From NCBI GenBank assembly GCA_903813345.2, contig CAIIXF020000010.1, forward strand, positions 31,526,425-31,590,424: a stretch of DNA of 64,000 nt, given 5' to 3'. Origin of the DNA: Owenia fusiformis (lineage: Eukaryota; Annelida; Polychaeta; Sabellida; Oweniidae). The first letter of the stretch is position 1; every line of letters begins with the position of its first letter. The position numbers and the translations under genes are program-made. This document shows, piece after piece, positions 41,701-45,979 of the stretch. The notes beneath the pieces are model-generated. The model was given only the letters and a program-made list of their open reading frames with translations. It searched no databases and had not been told where the DNA came from.

Positions 41701-44700
41701 CAGGTTCTACTGTATTTACATAATGTTATAAAGGAGCATGTAGGTTATCGCAAACAACTTCAGACAATTCTAACTTGAATTATGAATATTTTCTGACCAT
41801 GAACATGGGTATATCTTTTAGATCTATTCATTATCTTCAAGAAAAGTAAATATAATGATTAATCAGACCTAAGTGATATTAAAGGGAATGGCCCAATCAA
41901 CACTAATCTTAGGGGAATTCAGTTTTCTTTTCAAGAGCTATTTGATACATTAAAATAAAGAAAAGTAATGCATTAAACATTAATGAAAATGAGGTCAACA
42001 ACTTTGAAAAAATATATTGATGGGTTGATTGCTAGTGAAATATCTCCGAGTCCGATTGACTTTATTATCCCTGTATACCCTGACTTCATGGTCAGAAAAT
42101 AGTCATAATCAAAGATATAACTGTCTGAAATTGTTTGTGATAACTTACCTGAACCTTTCCAGGTCAAATCAGGAGTGACAAAATTATTTCCACCAAATTT
42201 TTGACATGTCTTCAAATACGATAATATTTTCTTCATAAGATAGAGTGTCACTTGTGAAATTTATTGATTGACCTGAGATCGTACCATATCTTTATGACAT
42301 AGAAGCGAAATAGCCATATTTAATTTTAATGATGTTTGTTTAATTGTTGTTTGCAACTTTTCGACAATTGTCAAAATTTGGGGGTTTTGGGGGAGGGGTA
42401 CAATTAGGTTAAAAAATTCACCTGATTCAGACTATCCTTAAATGAGCACTGATTCACCCGAGAGCATAACTTTTTCAAAACATGTAAGTGTTATTTTTGG
42501 ACCACTCACATTAATGTTTCGTCTAATTTTCCCTCAGAGTTTCATCATCATTGTCCAAATCGTATGCCATATTTGTTGAGATATATGAATGTTCATTATT
42601 AAAATCTTGGCTTCATTTGCAGTTGGAAAGGATTCGGCATTAGGTGTTATAAGTCCCAGAGCACGATAAATAAAAAAATAACAACAAAATGACATAGAAC
42701 TGATAGATGTTTTCTCCTGTGCGTGTCAGCCTTGGTCTACCAAATTGCTATTCAGTAGGAAGAAACTCATTTTTCAGTTTCCATTTTAATTTCCTGACAA
42801 ATAGGGCGATCATCCCAGGATTTTTTCTATGATCTATGTGTCGCCATAGCAACTTCTGTTTTAGAGAACAATAGAAAAGATTACTTTACCATAATTTTAA
42901 TCATCCCACATTGTAGACATATTTAGAATTAAAAATATGAAGAGAATGACAAAACCCCTTAAAACACATTTCTTAGGAAACAAATAGTGTCGTATTCTTG
43001 TTACTATGGCAACATCACTATAATAGATGTATTACAATATCACACATAGCTTGGGAATGTTGTTAGAATACTACTTTGAGCTGTTTAAGTTATCATATTT
43101 TGCTTGAAGCTACAAATATAAAATAAGCAAGAAAAAATGACAAAAATTGCATATTTTTTTCTAATTAATTGTATTTTTCCGAAACCAACAAAGATATCAA
43201 CCTATAACTTTAGGGTAGTATTCATCTCTGTACTAACAATGTATGCTGTAGAACTTAGAACAATGGTTTATATATCCTTTGAGTTATGAACTAATATTAT
43301 AGTACCCCCTAAAATAATTTCACAGGGGGGTAAAAACGCTAAAATTCAGTGTCGTGACCACCCCGTTGAGCTGTCATCTTTTAATATCTTTATCAGCATG
43401 AAAACTGATCCAGAAAAAATAGGTCTGTTGCTTTTTCTAAAAAATGCCTCAAAAACCCTATCCCTTGAGATATTCTGAAATTGGAACCTGTCTAGATAGC
43501 TTTGTGAATACGACGTAACGCAATAAATTGCGGACACGTAATAGGTCCGCAAATACATTGCGGACACGCAAGCTTGCGGAGCTTTCATGAATTAGGCCTC
43601 AGATGTCTACAGTTTCTATACTTTCTATCTGCTTTTCACAAAACTGTCTTTGACAAATTAGATGTCTATAGTTTCTATACTTTCTATCACATATTGTTTT
43701 ACAATACATTGAGGCAATTCACCAAAATCGAAAGTGACCAAGAAACTTATGACGTCACATATTGTTTTACAATGTATATTATAGAAAGTATCGAAAGTAT
43801 AGACATAGGGATTTCACCAAAATGTAAAGTATAGAAAGTATCGAAAGTATAGACATAGGGAATTCACCAAAATCAAAAGTATAGACAGTATAGAAAGTAT
43901 AGACATGTATAGACCTTAGAGAGTCCAATCGTCTAAGACTGAAAAAAGTATCATTAAAAAAAGCAGTTCGAAAGTACAGAAAGTATAGAATATGCCATAA
44001 TTTTGGATATACATGATCCTTATTCTAAATGCTTATACCCGACCCCAGTGGCAGTCGTAATAGGGAGAATTTGTGTTAACCATAAAAGGCTGACACTGGA
44101 TAAACATTATTTTTACATTTCCATACAACTGACAGGATTATTAATGCTTTATTATTCAGTTGACCAGCACTGTCTTTTATATGCCCGCAGTACTAGTGAA
44201 TTGTGTTATATTTTAATGAGGTTTCTTCCCAGGTATCACTAAAAAGAACAATAAACACTGCATTGCTCATTACATGCTCATGTGTTTTCAATAAAAACGC
44301 TCATTCAAGCGCACTTACACTCACATAATTCTTTTGAAAGACATCACGGTTTATTGCAATTGAACTCCCGTAGTGCACTCGCAACAAGCCGGCGCGGTTG
44401 ACACACTCGAGCAGCCGACAAGATTGTCACAGTGTAATTAGCGGTTTTAGTGCGCTTGAATGAACTGCTTTTGTTGAAAACGTGTGAGTATGTAATTTTT
44501 AACGCATTGGCTAATTGTTATTTTTCGTGATACCTACATGTATAGGGGAATACTCGTTTTATGATATCCAATGCACAAGCCCGCGGGCAGTTCAAAAACG
44601 CAGCCCTACATGTAATTATAAAGTGTTTTTCTGCAACATATTCAAGTACAACCATTTAGTAAACCATTTGTTCATCATTCTCTCATTATAGCTCAAAACT

Positions 44701-45921
44701 TCTTAATTTTCAAAATCGTTATTCTACATCTTCGGAAAATATAGTTTCTCACATTAGAAAGCCATTTTAGCACGCGCACGGGATATCGACTTGAACGAAA
44801 TATGAAGTTTTGTTTGACTAAAATTCCCGGGAGGTGAATTACATTTTCGTGAGCAGGATTGGGAAGGATTGGAATACGTTTTCGTGAGCGGAATCATTTT
44901 TTTTCAATACTGTAAAAAATATTCCCGGGTGTTATCCACTGGGAAGAAGTCGTATCATGGGATAAACACTGTTGCTCACCACCAAACTAAGTCACTAAAT
45001 TGCTCTAAGTCTGTACACTGATAGCCTTTCGGGGACACGCAGACACCCTTCTTGGTTGATGGGAACCCTGGAACATAAAAGTAAGGATATCATATTGAAA
45101 AATGATAAATTGAATCAAACATATATTTATTTTATCATTGGCAATTATCAATGTACTGCCTCGTGTAACAGGTGTAATTGAACGTGGTCAGTCATACGAT
45201 ACCAGTATTTCATTCTCATTTTTTTGTTATTTCTATTTATATATTTATTTCGAATAATAAGATATGGCAGAAGAATTCAATGTTCGGACCAGTTGAAATA
45301 TTTTTTGAATATCATCCTATTGTATGACATTTTCAACTGATTTTCAACTGAAACTTCACCCTTTTTTATATTCATAAAAACAGTATACATATCAGGATGC
45401 ATGAAAATTACCGTAAGACTGTAACCAGTATTTACATCCTGTTAAATAGACATTACTAACATTAAGTTTCTTTGGATCTATAAGTGGGATATTCACTCTA
45501 CTATACCTTGCATTTAGTGTTCATAAGCAACCCATTTGGCTTAATAGTAATGATTATGTTATTTGTTTTTATTTGTCTTCTCCTTATGAATGGTTTATCG
45601 GAAGACTGTTAGATGTTAATAAGGTACTTGCAAAAATATACTAAACAATACAATTAGACAAACAGAGTATCTTATGCATTTCTAGGGGTTAGGTATAGTA
45701 GAGTGTATTGGTACAGCTATATTTTACGAACCTCGGTAATAGCGATATAGAGACACTATACATTCCTTAAACCATGTACCCAGAACCTCAGTAGGTCTGA
45801 TAAACATGTCTTATCTACTTCAATTTATAAGTTTACTAAATATGATACAGAAGAATAAAAAATTAACCTTACCTGACACCAATACACTTCCTATACACAG
45901 CAAAAGGAAAGCAATACTCAT
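2598..45921 (-). CDS. Secreted Asl1-like / GH128-type glycoside hydrolase gene (six exons, ~43 kb)
   Basis: Assembled by me from exons at 45921-45873, 45067-44980, 39088-38923, 37803-~37531, 6523-6420 and 2727-2598. Phases match at every junction except exon 4/exon 5. The product is about 269 aa: signal peptide (1-16), a Cys-bearing N-terminus with VWWYDW (44-49), GFNEP (92-96) carrying the presumed acid/base Glu95, SATYCGG and DYVATHHY in exon 4, WLTEFACP (~194-201) with the presumed nucleophile Glu, and a C-terminal LTALGQIYDSF helix. This order and length match the Glyco_hydro_cc (PF11790, GH128) catalytic core, a TIM-barrel family that includes endo-beta-1,3-glucanases, so a secreted beta-glucan hydrolase is likely. 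Substrate in this animal is inference. Several unrelated plus-strand exons lie inside intron 4. The family call is confident; that exons 5-6 belong to the same transcript rests on order, strand and complementary content. Confidence 0.8.
2750..4176 (+). mobile_element. Transposon-like element with internal minisatellite
   Basis: Starts near ATGTCACCACC (2754) and ends with a hairpin TGTCACCAC-TTTT-GGTGGTGACA (4152-4174). Between them are about nine tandem ~125-140 bp units (TTGACCTTGAGAAGGTCATT, GTCAAATCTAAAGTCAGATT, GTAGATGATTTTGAAA) and a GC-rich CGCCGGACGCCAACC stretch. A 120 bp copy in reverse orientation at 59909-60028 keeps both ends and a diverged GC-rich part but no minisatellite. Lies in the last intron of the hydrolase gene. 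Confidence 0.7.
2820..4020 (+). repeat. ~130 bp minisatellite, about nine units
   Basis: Recurrent AGAACATGTAGATGATTTTG at about 3173, 3300, 3437, 3573, 3706, 3876 and 3982, each with nested short direct and inverted AAGGTCA/TGACCTT motifs. Confidence 0.9.
4900..5625 (+). mobile_element. (CGGA)n repeat-family copy with tandem ~165 bp units
   Basis: Units containing ATGGCCGCCATCTTGAAA, TACTGTGTCCCTAGGCATCA and TTTGAACCAAATCCGTTCAC recur at about 4.98, 5.13, 5.27 and 5.44 kb. They lead to a (GACG)n tract (5510-5552) and a conserved end CTATATCCCTCTCGAACTTT then TTCGGTGGGATAA. Same family as 13.83, 33.2-34.3, 57.52 and 60.6 kb. Confidence 0.7.
6420..6523 (-). CDS. GH128-like gene exon 5 (nucleophile Glu)
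   Basis: From a CAG acceptor at 6526-6524 the frame reads IWLTEFACPSNDFTTVSNY and continues MSAVLPLLEEAPYVF, ending TTTAG before a GTACGTC donor. WLTEFA carries the presumed catalytic nucleophile of the family. The bases just upstream would add AYGKQ in frame, echoing the AAYGR end of exon 4, so the true 5' boundary could be a little earlier. Phase 2 at the 3' end fits exon 6 (AG + A = Arg). Confidence 0.78.
7450..13526 (+). CDS. Unrecognised gene, 3' coding part, split by a LINE
   Basis: Three coding segments: 7450-7579 (after a TCTAG acceptor), 12303-12576, and 13424-13526 (acceptor TTTATTTACAG) ending in TAA. The last two join AA + T in frame to give LINGVKKGQQEDLFTDD and a C-terminus ending VVLQLFP. 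The first two are separated by a minus-strand LINE; removing 7580-12302 restores an open frame through KKTGPVTMVEGRVG. The protein is Lys/Ala rich at first (ETIEWSKKAAKAAQ) and then has CCLQRPDLQVACKEFFGYAA and a Lys-rich KKLKGSKKRPQK segment. I do not recognise the family. It may be a host gene or an older transposon's protein. With the LINE in place the coding exon is broken unless the LINE is spliced out. Confidence 0.45.
7860..11477 (-). CDS. LINE ORF2: AP endonuclease / reverse transcriptase
   Basis: 1205 codons from the first ATG. An internal Met (residue 43, 11351) lies directly over the ORF1 stop and is a plausible true start. The N-terminal endonuclease shows LTITAWNANG (~48-57), LSEHWL, GDFN (199-202) and SDHLPLQ (284-290). 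Reverse transcriptase blocks follow: LVPIFKGG (~602), the ADIRKSFDSVW block with a catalytic Asp near 689, QGVHQGGIYS (~746), and YADD (789-792). A C-terminal zinc-binding motif CPLCGDE...HFTLFC lies near 1125-1142. I see no RNase H domain. It catalyses target-primed reverse transcription of the element. The frame is uninterrupted, which suggests recent activity. Confidence 0.95.
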   Translation of the reverse strand: MMTEYLITMTVLTMKTYMNLQMSTLGNLYGKWMAITLYSMTSMSLKSLTITAWNANGLSASSPYLKTLLSISDIMCLSEHWLYESALDKLNNFDPLFDSYSVSSKTLDSLDQGHQIGNGGVAIMWRRSLSKQIFPQKKLSSSDRFLVVKFVQPNARSIYIISVYMPQRNCKNYVFSEVLDELEGVVSALKDDGDIVIIGDFNVNLGRHYGVRGSGVISKNGVMLSNMALRCNLVISDLTEKCSGPEYTYYRENVGKSYIDHCLISEKCNVVHAKILEEDFLNNSDHLPLQVAIESCLTTPITTPCNVSANITKPAWNKIDMRDLIENYTSVVDDRLTPLMEQVNNMKGLMAPNDIDNIFDRITELLKTIADRAIPKSRYRKHLKPYWSQVLKDLSNDKKSAFRIWKQQGRPRDPGNDAWICYKIAKRDFRRELRRAQVAYEIECQNEIDGASDISMKRFWYLVKQRRRKSGTSSAIRSDTGEILTEDQAIRSEWMDYFSRLLSPTNDDSYDSDHEQYVSKRVDEMVLESVFNDDNSFAEPISVEEMEKLISTLTKNKATGWDGISAEHIQHGGRVLIQLLTELFNQIIKVEYIPESFKLGLLVPIFKGGNKDNLDKDNHRGITLIVAYMKILEKLMVTRSENVKYSEKISDLQAANKKHTSCLHTSFLAREAISHGLENGEDVIVVSADIRKSFDSVWHSGLLYKMFNLGVNGKLWRLLRLCYMDYKCAVRCSSDGVLSEKFNISQGVHQGGIYSMELHSLYMNRLILDIVNCGKGCTIGDIVCTCPTYADDMVIIGYHKNSVQFVLDTMHEYSKLWRIKFHPKKCQVVVFTNKKTPTAPIELKIGESVIPVVTSTQHVGLPLSARNSNRELVDDRISRARRSINAYVGTTTSCTDPTNPLTASKLYWAVSVPSMTFGMELVHLNDAEYEVLEQGHRNIAKKLQGLPVSTPNVAILPQLGWHSITTTIIIMKMMFLLQMLSMTLGSVYRSIAIKRMVAFRVGSRPLNSLSPINDIMNLAERYGITNCIYDMLDSIEMPSKTLWKRIVSTKIRDYDLNRWKREVTTYQKLKLYRGIVQDVKPIIWWLVARQDPRYLRRCALMVRLLTGQGNLRVNTGEWEGIPFQERLCPLCGDEVETVEHFTLFCSNNAVNRKRIEAIVNTYSSMNPSMTTQEKMMLIFGGDDRLSPNELKAIACDIRDMYLQRE
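11341..12279 (-). CDS. LINE ORF1 protein
   Basis: 312 codons. The N-terminal half is low-complexity Ser/Thr/Asn/Asp-rich with a basic KRKKRH patch. The middle contains HVTLYGENI, KCWVVTNKFNNNRVGCKI and DPNTWPDPIHCRKWEY, the conserved C-terminal pattern seen in many invertebrate LINE ORF1 proteins. This is followed by a charged Asp/Asn tail. No CCHC knuckle is visible. It probably binds element RNA as part of the RNP. Its stop (11343-11341) overlaps the internal ORF2 Met by 11 bp. Confidence 0.8.
   Translation of the reverse strand: MPSANSRIRNTSEVTKTLIGNCDSHSVTLSTPDITANIPQAVGVDSNANEKQDGDIAQTTSESHDRVVNDALRNVDAQLLNQDKNDHLSSDLPENDWSKVTSKRKKRHLTAPVVNTTVVETTPISYANVVSNSKPKLSTNARNQPIIKANSTLKPARSLRGVSAVKHVTLYGENIAKDRCESDNDILLQIKDHATSHNICINKCWVVTNKFNNNRVGCKITVPVTSLNKALDPNTWPDPIHCRKWEYNRKKNTRSYRSFKRDVDGQDSDDRISNNNDSIDYEDIYESTNEYFRKSVWEMDGNNFVFNDKYES
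12303..12576 (+). CDS. Unrecognised gene, penultimate coding segment
   Basis: Open frame TMVEGRVGLAPSLHVTV through the FFGYAAYIVESVDKECATP region to KKRPQKLI, ending at a GTATAT donor. Codon use and even amino-acid composition look protein-coding. Immediately upstream is the 5' end of the LINE, so its original 5' continuation is the segment at 7450-7579. Confidence 0.5.
13424..13526 (+). CDS. Unrecognised gene, last coding exon
   Basis: Follows a good polypyrimidine/TACAG acceptor, joins the previous exon in phase, and encodes GVKKGQQEDLFTDDVTDTEL and LQATGDVVLQLFP before TAA. Downstream to 13736 is GC-richer sequence ending in a strong CAG/GTGAGT, possibly 3' UTR with an intron. Confidence 0.5.
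13830..13925 (-). mobile_element. (TCCG)n repeat-family copy
   Basis: TTATCCCATCGAACGAAGTT and CGGAGGGATATAGG followed by (CCGT)n: the same end as at 5.6 kb in the opposite orientation, with a CGAAC/GTTCG hairpin at the terminus. ATACCCCAT and GGCGCGTGG motifs near 13.91 and 14.11 kb also occur at 33.3 kb. Confidence 0.6.
14460..14700. repeat. Spaced direct repeat
   Basis: TTTTACCCCATGTTACGAGC at 14472 recurs as CTTTACCCCAAGTTACGAGC at 14667, each followed by GTTTTTC. Surrounding 13.95-15.3 kb is AT-rich and shows no gene. Confidence 0.55.
15370..15444. repeat. Perfect 21 bp inverted repeat
   Basis: AATATGTTTTCAGCTAACAG+T and its exact reverse complement enclose a 33 nt loop. Confidence 0.8.
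15636..15678 (+). CDS. Possible 43 nt exon
   Basis: A polypyrimidine tract and TTCGTTCAG acceptor, then a frame reading RDRVIEPGVKVEKS, then CTG/GTAAGT. Both splice sites are strong for such a short interval. Nothing ties it to a neighbour beyond the strand shared with 22057 and 35308. Confidence 0.25.
16036..16955. mobile_element. 920 bp TIR element with 10 bp flanking duplication
   Basis: CTGTGTTCAT occurs at 16026-16035 and 16956-16965. Between them, GGGTTTATGTAAAAAAACGG and on (~65 bp) is repeated inverted at the right end (AACCCGGTTTTTACACAAACCC). Interior has two ~245 bp direct copies rich in AACGTT and TGACGTCAC. No transposase frame: a non-autonomous DNA transposon. Confidence 0.85.
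17088..18391. mobile_element. Possible 1.3 kb TIR element
   Basis: AGGGGACTCATCTCTAATCC at the left faces GGTTAGAGATGAGTCCCCT at the right. It contains an inner 14 bp inverted pair AAAAAGGTTCCACC (17708) / GGTGGAACCTTTTT (17828). No coding frame. Confidence 0.45.
19184..20523. mobile_element. Mariner-type miniature element with triplicated left end
   Basis: CACTCCCCTCCATAAGTTTG starts at 19184, 19423 and 19662, an exact 239 bp period, and the reverse complement ends at 20523. A TA flanks both outer ends. Inverted repeats of about 200 bp (TTACGTTTCCATTAA.., GAGGAAAAAATTGAGAAAAT). The TA target and CAC start suggest a Tc1/mariner-type element. Confidence 0.75.
22057..22185 (+). CDS. Exon with ubiquitin-like C-terminal strand pattern
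   Basis: A 129 nt exon, phase 0-0, between CTTTGCAG and GTGAGT, both good. It encodes VHLDSTGKVLEDPNTFLQ then RNGPDISGDLSSGLTIHMILQ. GKVLEDPNTF and GLTIHMIL match the beta-grasp pattern of ubiquitin-like domains (GK.L.D..TL ... G.TIHL), so it may be the second half of a ubiquitin-like fold. I cannot name the gene. Partner exons nearby are not certain; 35308-35507 on the same strand is a candidate. A mariner-type element starts 48 bp downstream. Confidence 0.5.
22234..23234. mobile_element. 1 kb mariner-type TIR element
   Basis: TA-CAGTGCGTATCAAAAAAAC ... GTTTTTTTTGATACGCCCTG-TA. Two ~190 bp direct internal copies (22.30 and 22.49 kb: AATCATTCCATTTGCAAAGT / AATCATTAATTTTGCAAAGT). The central part (22.70-23.03 kb) has no repeat and an open 70-codon frame of unknown origin. 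Confidence 0.75.
24923..25010 (+). pseudogene. Frameshifted duplicate of the exon at 22057
   Basis: Acceptor and first ~65 bases parallel the exon at 22057 (GTATACCTGGATTCT, then CAAAGTTATTGATGACCC, then TAACACATACCTCCACAG), but one base is missing after GGATTCT and the frame is lost. Homology stops where a minisatellite starts. Confidence 0.65.
25015..25680 (+). repeat. Degenerate ~60 bp minisatellite
   Basis: Units like GGTAGGTCTTGTAGGTAACT CACCTCACTGATAGTGAATAAG, about ten copies, beginning right after the pseudo-exon at 24923. Confidence 0.8.
26130..26495 (+). pseudogene. Decayed LINE ORF2 C-terminal fragment
   Basis: In two frames the sequence reads RPLIEYGNIIWHP and then, after a shift, LSYPERLRKLNLFSLKYRRR and RGDMIEVYEIFND, later LRLDMRKNSFSQRIINDWN. 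This is the well-known C-terminal pattern of CR1/L2/Jockey-like reverse transcriptase ORFs (LSY-ERL, YRR-RGDMIE-YKI, R-NFFS-RV-N-WN). Stops and shifts show decay. The minisatellite at 26.6 kb begins just after it. Confidence 0.75.
26575..28500 (+). repeat. ~70-95 bp minisatellite, over 20 units
   Basis: Units combine GAGTCAATCATATAGGTCCT, GAGGGTAGGTCAACCTCACT, GATAGTTAACCATGAAGGTC and GGGTAGTTCCTCTC in higher-order variants. Shares the GGTAGGT..ACCTCACTGATAGT core with the array at 25 kb. A G-run of about 15 lies just before it. Confidence 0.9.
28770..28831 (+). repeat. Tandem duplication
   Basis: ATGACCCAAATCTCAGGGAA-TTTCA..CAAATATGAT occurs twice in succession with one difference. Confidence 0.7.
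28832..31228. other. AT-rich gene-poor stretch
   Basis: Simple AT-rich sequence, including a long TATTGTATTT-rich run (29.2-29.3 kb) that resembles the 3' end of a retroelement. The weak exon candidate at 30.46-30.64 kb is the only coding hint. Confidence 0.4.
30444..30639 (+). CDS. Possible terminal exon, unrecognised
   Basis: Begins after a strong TTTCTGTACAG acceptor near 30456. The frame includes WSFGACVIEGFQFK, RCAIWDSIRATWRSER and MGHLGQAHKYMYF and stops at 30639. Composition is mixed and an overlapping plus frame is also open, so this is weak. Confidence 0.18.
31229..31749. mobile_element. 521 bp mariner-type miniature element
   Basis: TA-CAGGGTGGGCCAATAAAATT ... AATTTTCTTTGGCCCACCCTG-TA. 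Confidence 0.8.
31752..33139. other. Gene-free stretch
   Basis: AT-rich; short frames on both strands show no family or splice support. Confidence 0.4.
33140..34330 (+). mobile_element. (CCGT)n repeat-family copy with ~125 bp tandem units
   Basis: Repeated ATACCCCAT/CACGCGCC motifs (33.19-33.32 kb), a TCCGTCCGTCCG tract (33328-33396), then three or four units with AGTAGTGGAGCGATTTTGTT, CATATTTGGTATGTGAATAC and AAAATGGCCGCCATTTTAAC (33.65-34.1 kb). Ends near TTTGATGGGATTCGCTACG. Confidence 0.65.
34353..34703 (-). CDS. Coding-like ORF, unrecognised
   Basis: A 116-codon minus frame with coding-like third positions. It includes DPHCISSYGRWWEVNSN, FNLVYIPVSFLSGVNYFW, SYFYIKHIKPKLANC and EGWLDEVAAWTLC. 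It lies between two copies of a T-TTG-T-GGTGGGATT-type motif (34280 and 34723), so it may belong to a mobile element. I do not recognise the protein; no start context or splice partner is established. Confidence 0.3.
   Translation of the reverse strand: MAILNRVYQVLNFKLLLSRYDPHCISSYGRWWEVNSNFNLVYIPVSFLSGVNYFWSYFYIKHIKPKLANCTLQQSVLVEGWLDEVAAWTLCSFHLAKPSGNARHWPWFLKVKFNHF
35308..35507 (+). CDS. Coding exon, unrecognised protein
   Basis: The open frame reads SSASASSAEPLPKDKKV, VDDPRMFDLPKNTAGEG, VSRVKRRILPEILTIH and LQIPLQ and ends CAAG/GTACGT, a strong donor. The 5' boundary is uncertain (AG at 35306 or 35302). Ser-rich linker followed by a structured segment; composition and third-base pattern look coding. 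Could belong to the same plus-strand gene as 22057. The minus frame here is a shadow. Confidence 0.45.
35820..35850. repeat. Poly-C tract
   Basis: About 18 consecutive C after CGTACCTA; keeps frames open artificially. Confidence 0.9.
36812..36929. repeat. 118 bp near-perfect palindrome without spacer
   Basis: Two 59 bp arms (CACAGGCAATGGAACATAGA...) centred between 36870 and 36871, 57 of 59 positions complementary. Confidence 0.9.
37008..37292. mobile_element. Miniature element with GTGGCGGATCC ends
   Basis: CAGTGGCGGATCCAGG at the left and CCCGGATCCGCCATA at the right, with GGGCCCAAA-rich interior. Related ends at 36705 (CTGGATCGGCCACTG) and 36965 (AGATCCGCCAGTG) suggest nested copies across 36.49-37.29 kb. 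Confidence 0.6.
37417..37803 (-). CDS. GH128-like gene exon 4, open to an alternative stop
   Basis: Begins after a TTTTCAG acceptor with ANMTPQEAANYWPQI. This is followed by VSPSATYCGG, FEWFDEFF, CRVDYVATHHYTC and YLAAVYAAYGR (ending near 37531), all in register with the family core. Past AAYGR the frame stays open for 37 more codons without family resemblance and stops at 37417. An AATAAA lies at 37465-37460 on the minus strand. No GT donor is found right after AAYGR, so either splicing uses an unusual site or an intronic poly(A) isoform lacking the nucleophile is made. Confidence 0.8.
   Translation of the reverse strand, partial: ANMTPQEAANYWPQIEAAATSANVDGLVSPSATYCGGGSAKCITQSAFEWFDEFFAICSNCRVDYVATHHYTCDPVKTMDYLAAVYAAYGRSTRCHKLRPQNPGLPSSKPAFAIKRTVHYLTRSCYFR
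38220..38905. mobile_element. 686 bp TIR element in hydrolase intron 3
   Basis: TAA-CACCCCAGTCACATTTGTCG ... ACAAATGTGACTGGGGTG-TAA with inverted repeats of ~170 bp (TGCGGCGAGCGTAG, TTGCGGCCTCCGTACGG). The 3 bp TAA duplication is PIF/Harbinger-like. Confidence 0.75.
38923..39088 (-). CDS. GH128-like gene exon 3 (acid/base Glu)
   Basis: A 166 nt exon after an AAATAG acceptor, ending GATCAG before GTACAC. It encodes YDWSLKPAYKKRGDC, a central region ending KYLLGFNEPN, and VIDQ. GFNEP is the hallmark strand of the family with the presumed catalytic acid/base. It ends on a codon boundary and exon 4 begins in phase 0. A miniature transposon sits only about 13 bp into the following intron. Confidence 0.88.
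39202..39306. mobile_element. 105 bp miniature inverted-repeat element
   Basis: TTGGTCACATTTGCTCCGAT faces ATCGGAGCATATGTGACCCA+A, with an internal CGGCCGGGCGCCGGCCG palindrome. In hydrolase intron 2. Confidence 0.65.
39450..40025 (+). repeat. ~60 bp minisatellite (TCTATACTTTCTATACTTTC)
   Basis: About nine units of TGTCTATAGTTTCTATACTT..GATCTGCTTTTCCCCATAAC..GTCTTCGACAAATCAGA. Unit length divisible by three leaves an artificial 234-codon frame. Confidence 0.9.
40877..41712. mobile_element. 836 bp pogo/mariner-type miniature element
   Basis: TA-CAGTAGAACCTGCTAAGTGG ... CACTTACACAGGTTCTACTG-TA, with AAGTGGAACACCTC sub-repeats inside both ends. Confidence 0.75.
44013..44979. other. Hydrolase intron 2 remainder
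   Basis: No gene or clear element seen; a few CCCGGG-containing unique segments. Confidence 0.4.
44980..45067 (-). CDS. GH128-like gene exon 2
   Basis: An 88 nt exon bounded by a TTCCAG acceptor and a GTGAGC donor. It encodes FPSTKKGVCVSPKGYQC and then TDLEQFSDLVW. Two cysteines and the Trp pair are typical of the N-terminal edge of this secreted hydrolase family. It ends TGG TG and exon 3 supplies the final G of a second Trp. Confidence 0.82.
45873..45921 (-). CDS. GH128-like gene exon 1 (signal peptide)
   Basis: The ATG at 45921 opens MSIAFLLLCIGSVLVS, a compact hydrophobic signal peptide, followed by one base of a Gly codon and a canonical GTAAGG donor. A TATATAA box lies about 50 bp upstream. 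The 49 nt exon ends in phase 1 and joins the GG that opens exon 2. The exon is nearly identical in sequence and layout to the plus-strand exon at 50431. Confidence 0.85.
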
Positions 45922-45969
45922 CTTCTTTGACGATTTTTCAAGTTGTACTATTCTCCACAATATCAGCAG

Positions 45970-45979
45970 TTTATATAAG
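45970..45979 (-). promoter_or_regulatory. TATA box of the GH128-like gene
   Basis: CTTATATAAA on the minus strand lies about 50 nt upstream of the ATG at 45921, a good distance for a short 5' UTR. The surrounding ~100 bp, including the TGTGGAGAATA motif nearer the ATG, is mirrored at the plus-strand gene starting at 50431. Confidence 0.55.

Larger units (their letters stand above)
39428..44012. mobile_element. 4.6 kb foldback-like element with minisatellite arms
   Basis: GTATATCCAGAATTATGGCA (39428) faces TGCCATAATTTTGGATATAC (to 44012). The outer arms consist of TGTCTATACTTTCTATACTT minisatellite (39.45-40.03 and 43.59-43.98 kb). The inner arms (40035-40500 and ~43060-43496) are a ~450 bp inverted repeat starting AGACAGGTTCCAATT. 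A pogo/mariner-type element is nested in the centre. No transposase recognised. Confidence 0.75.

Noticed and set aside
41973-42251. 92-codon minus frame in the foldback element as a transposase
   Set aside because: No DDE or other transposase motif; AT-rich composition typical of chance frames.
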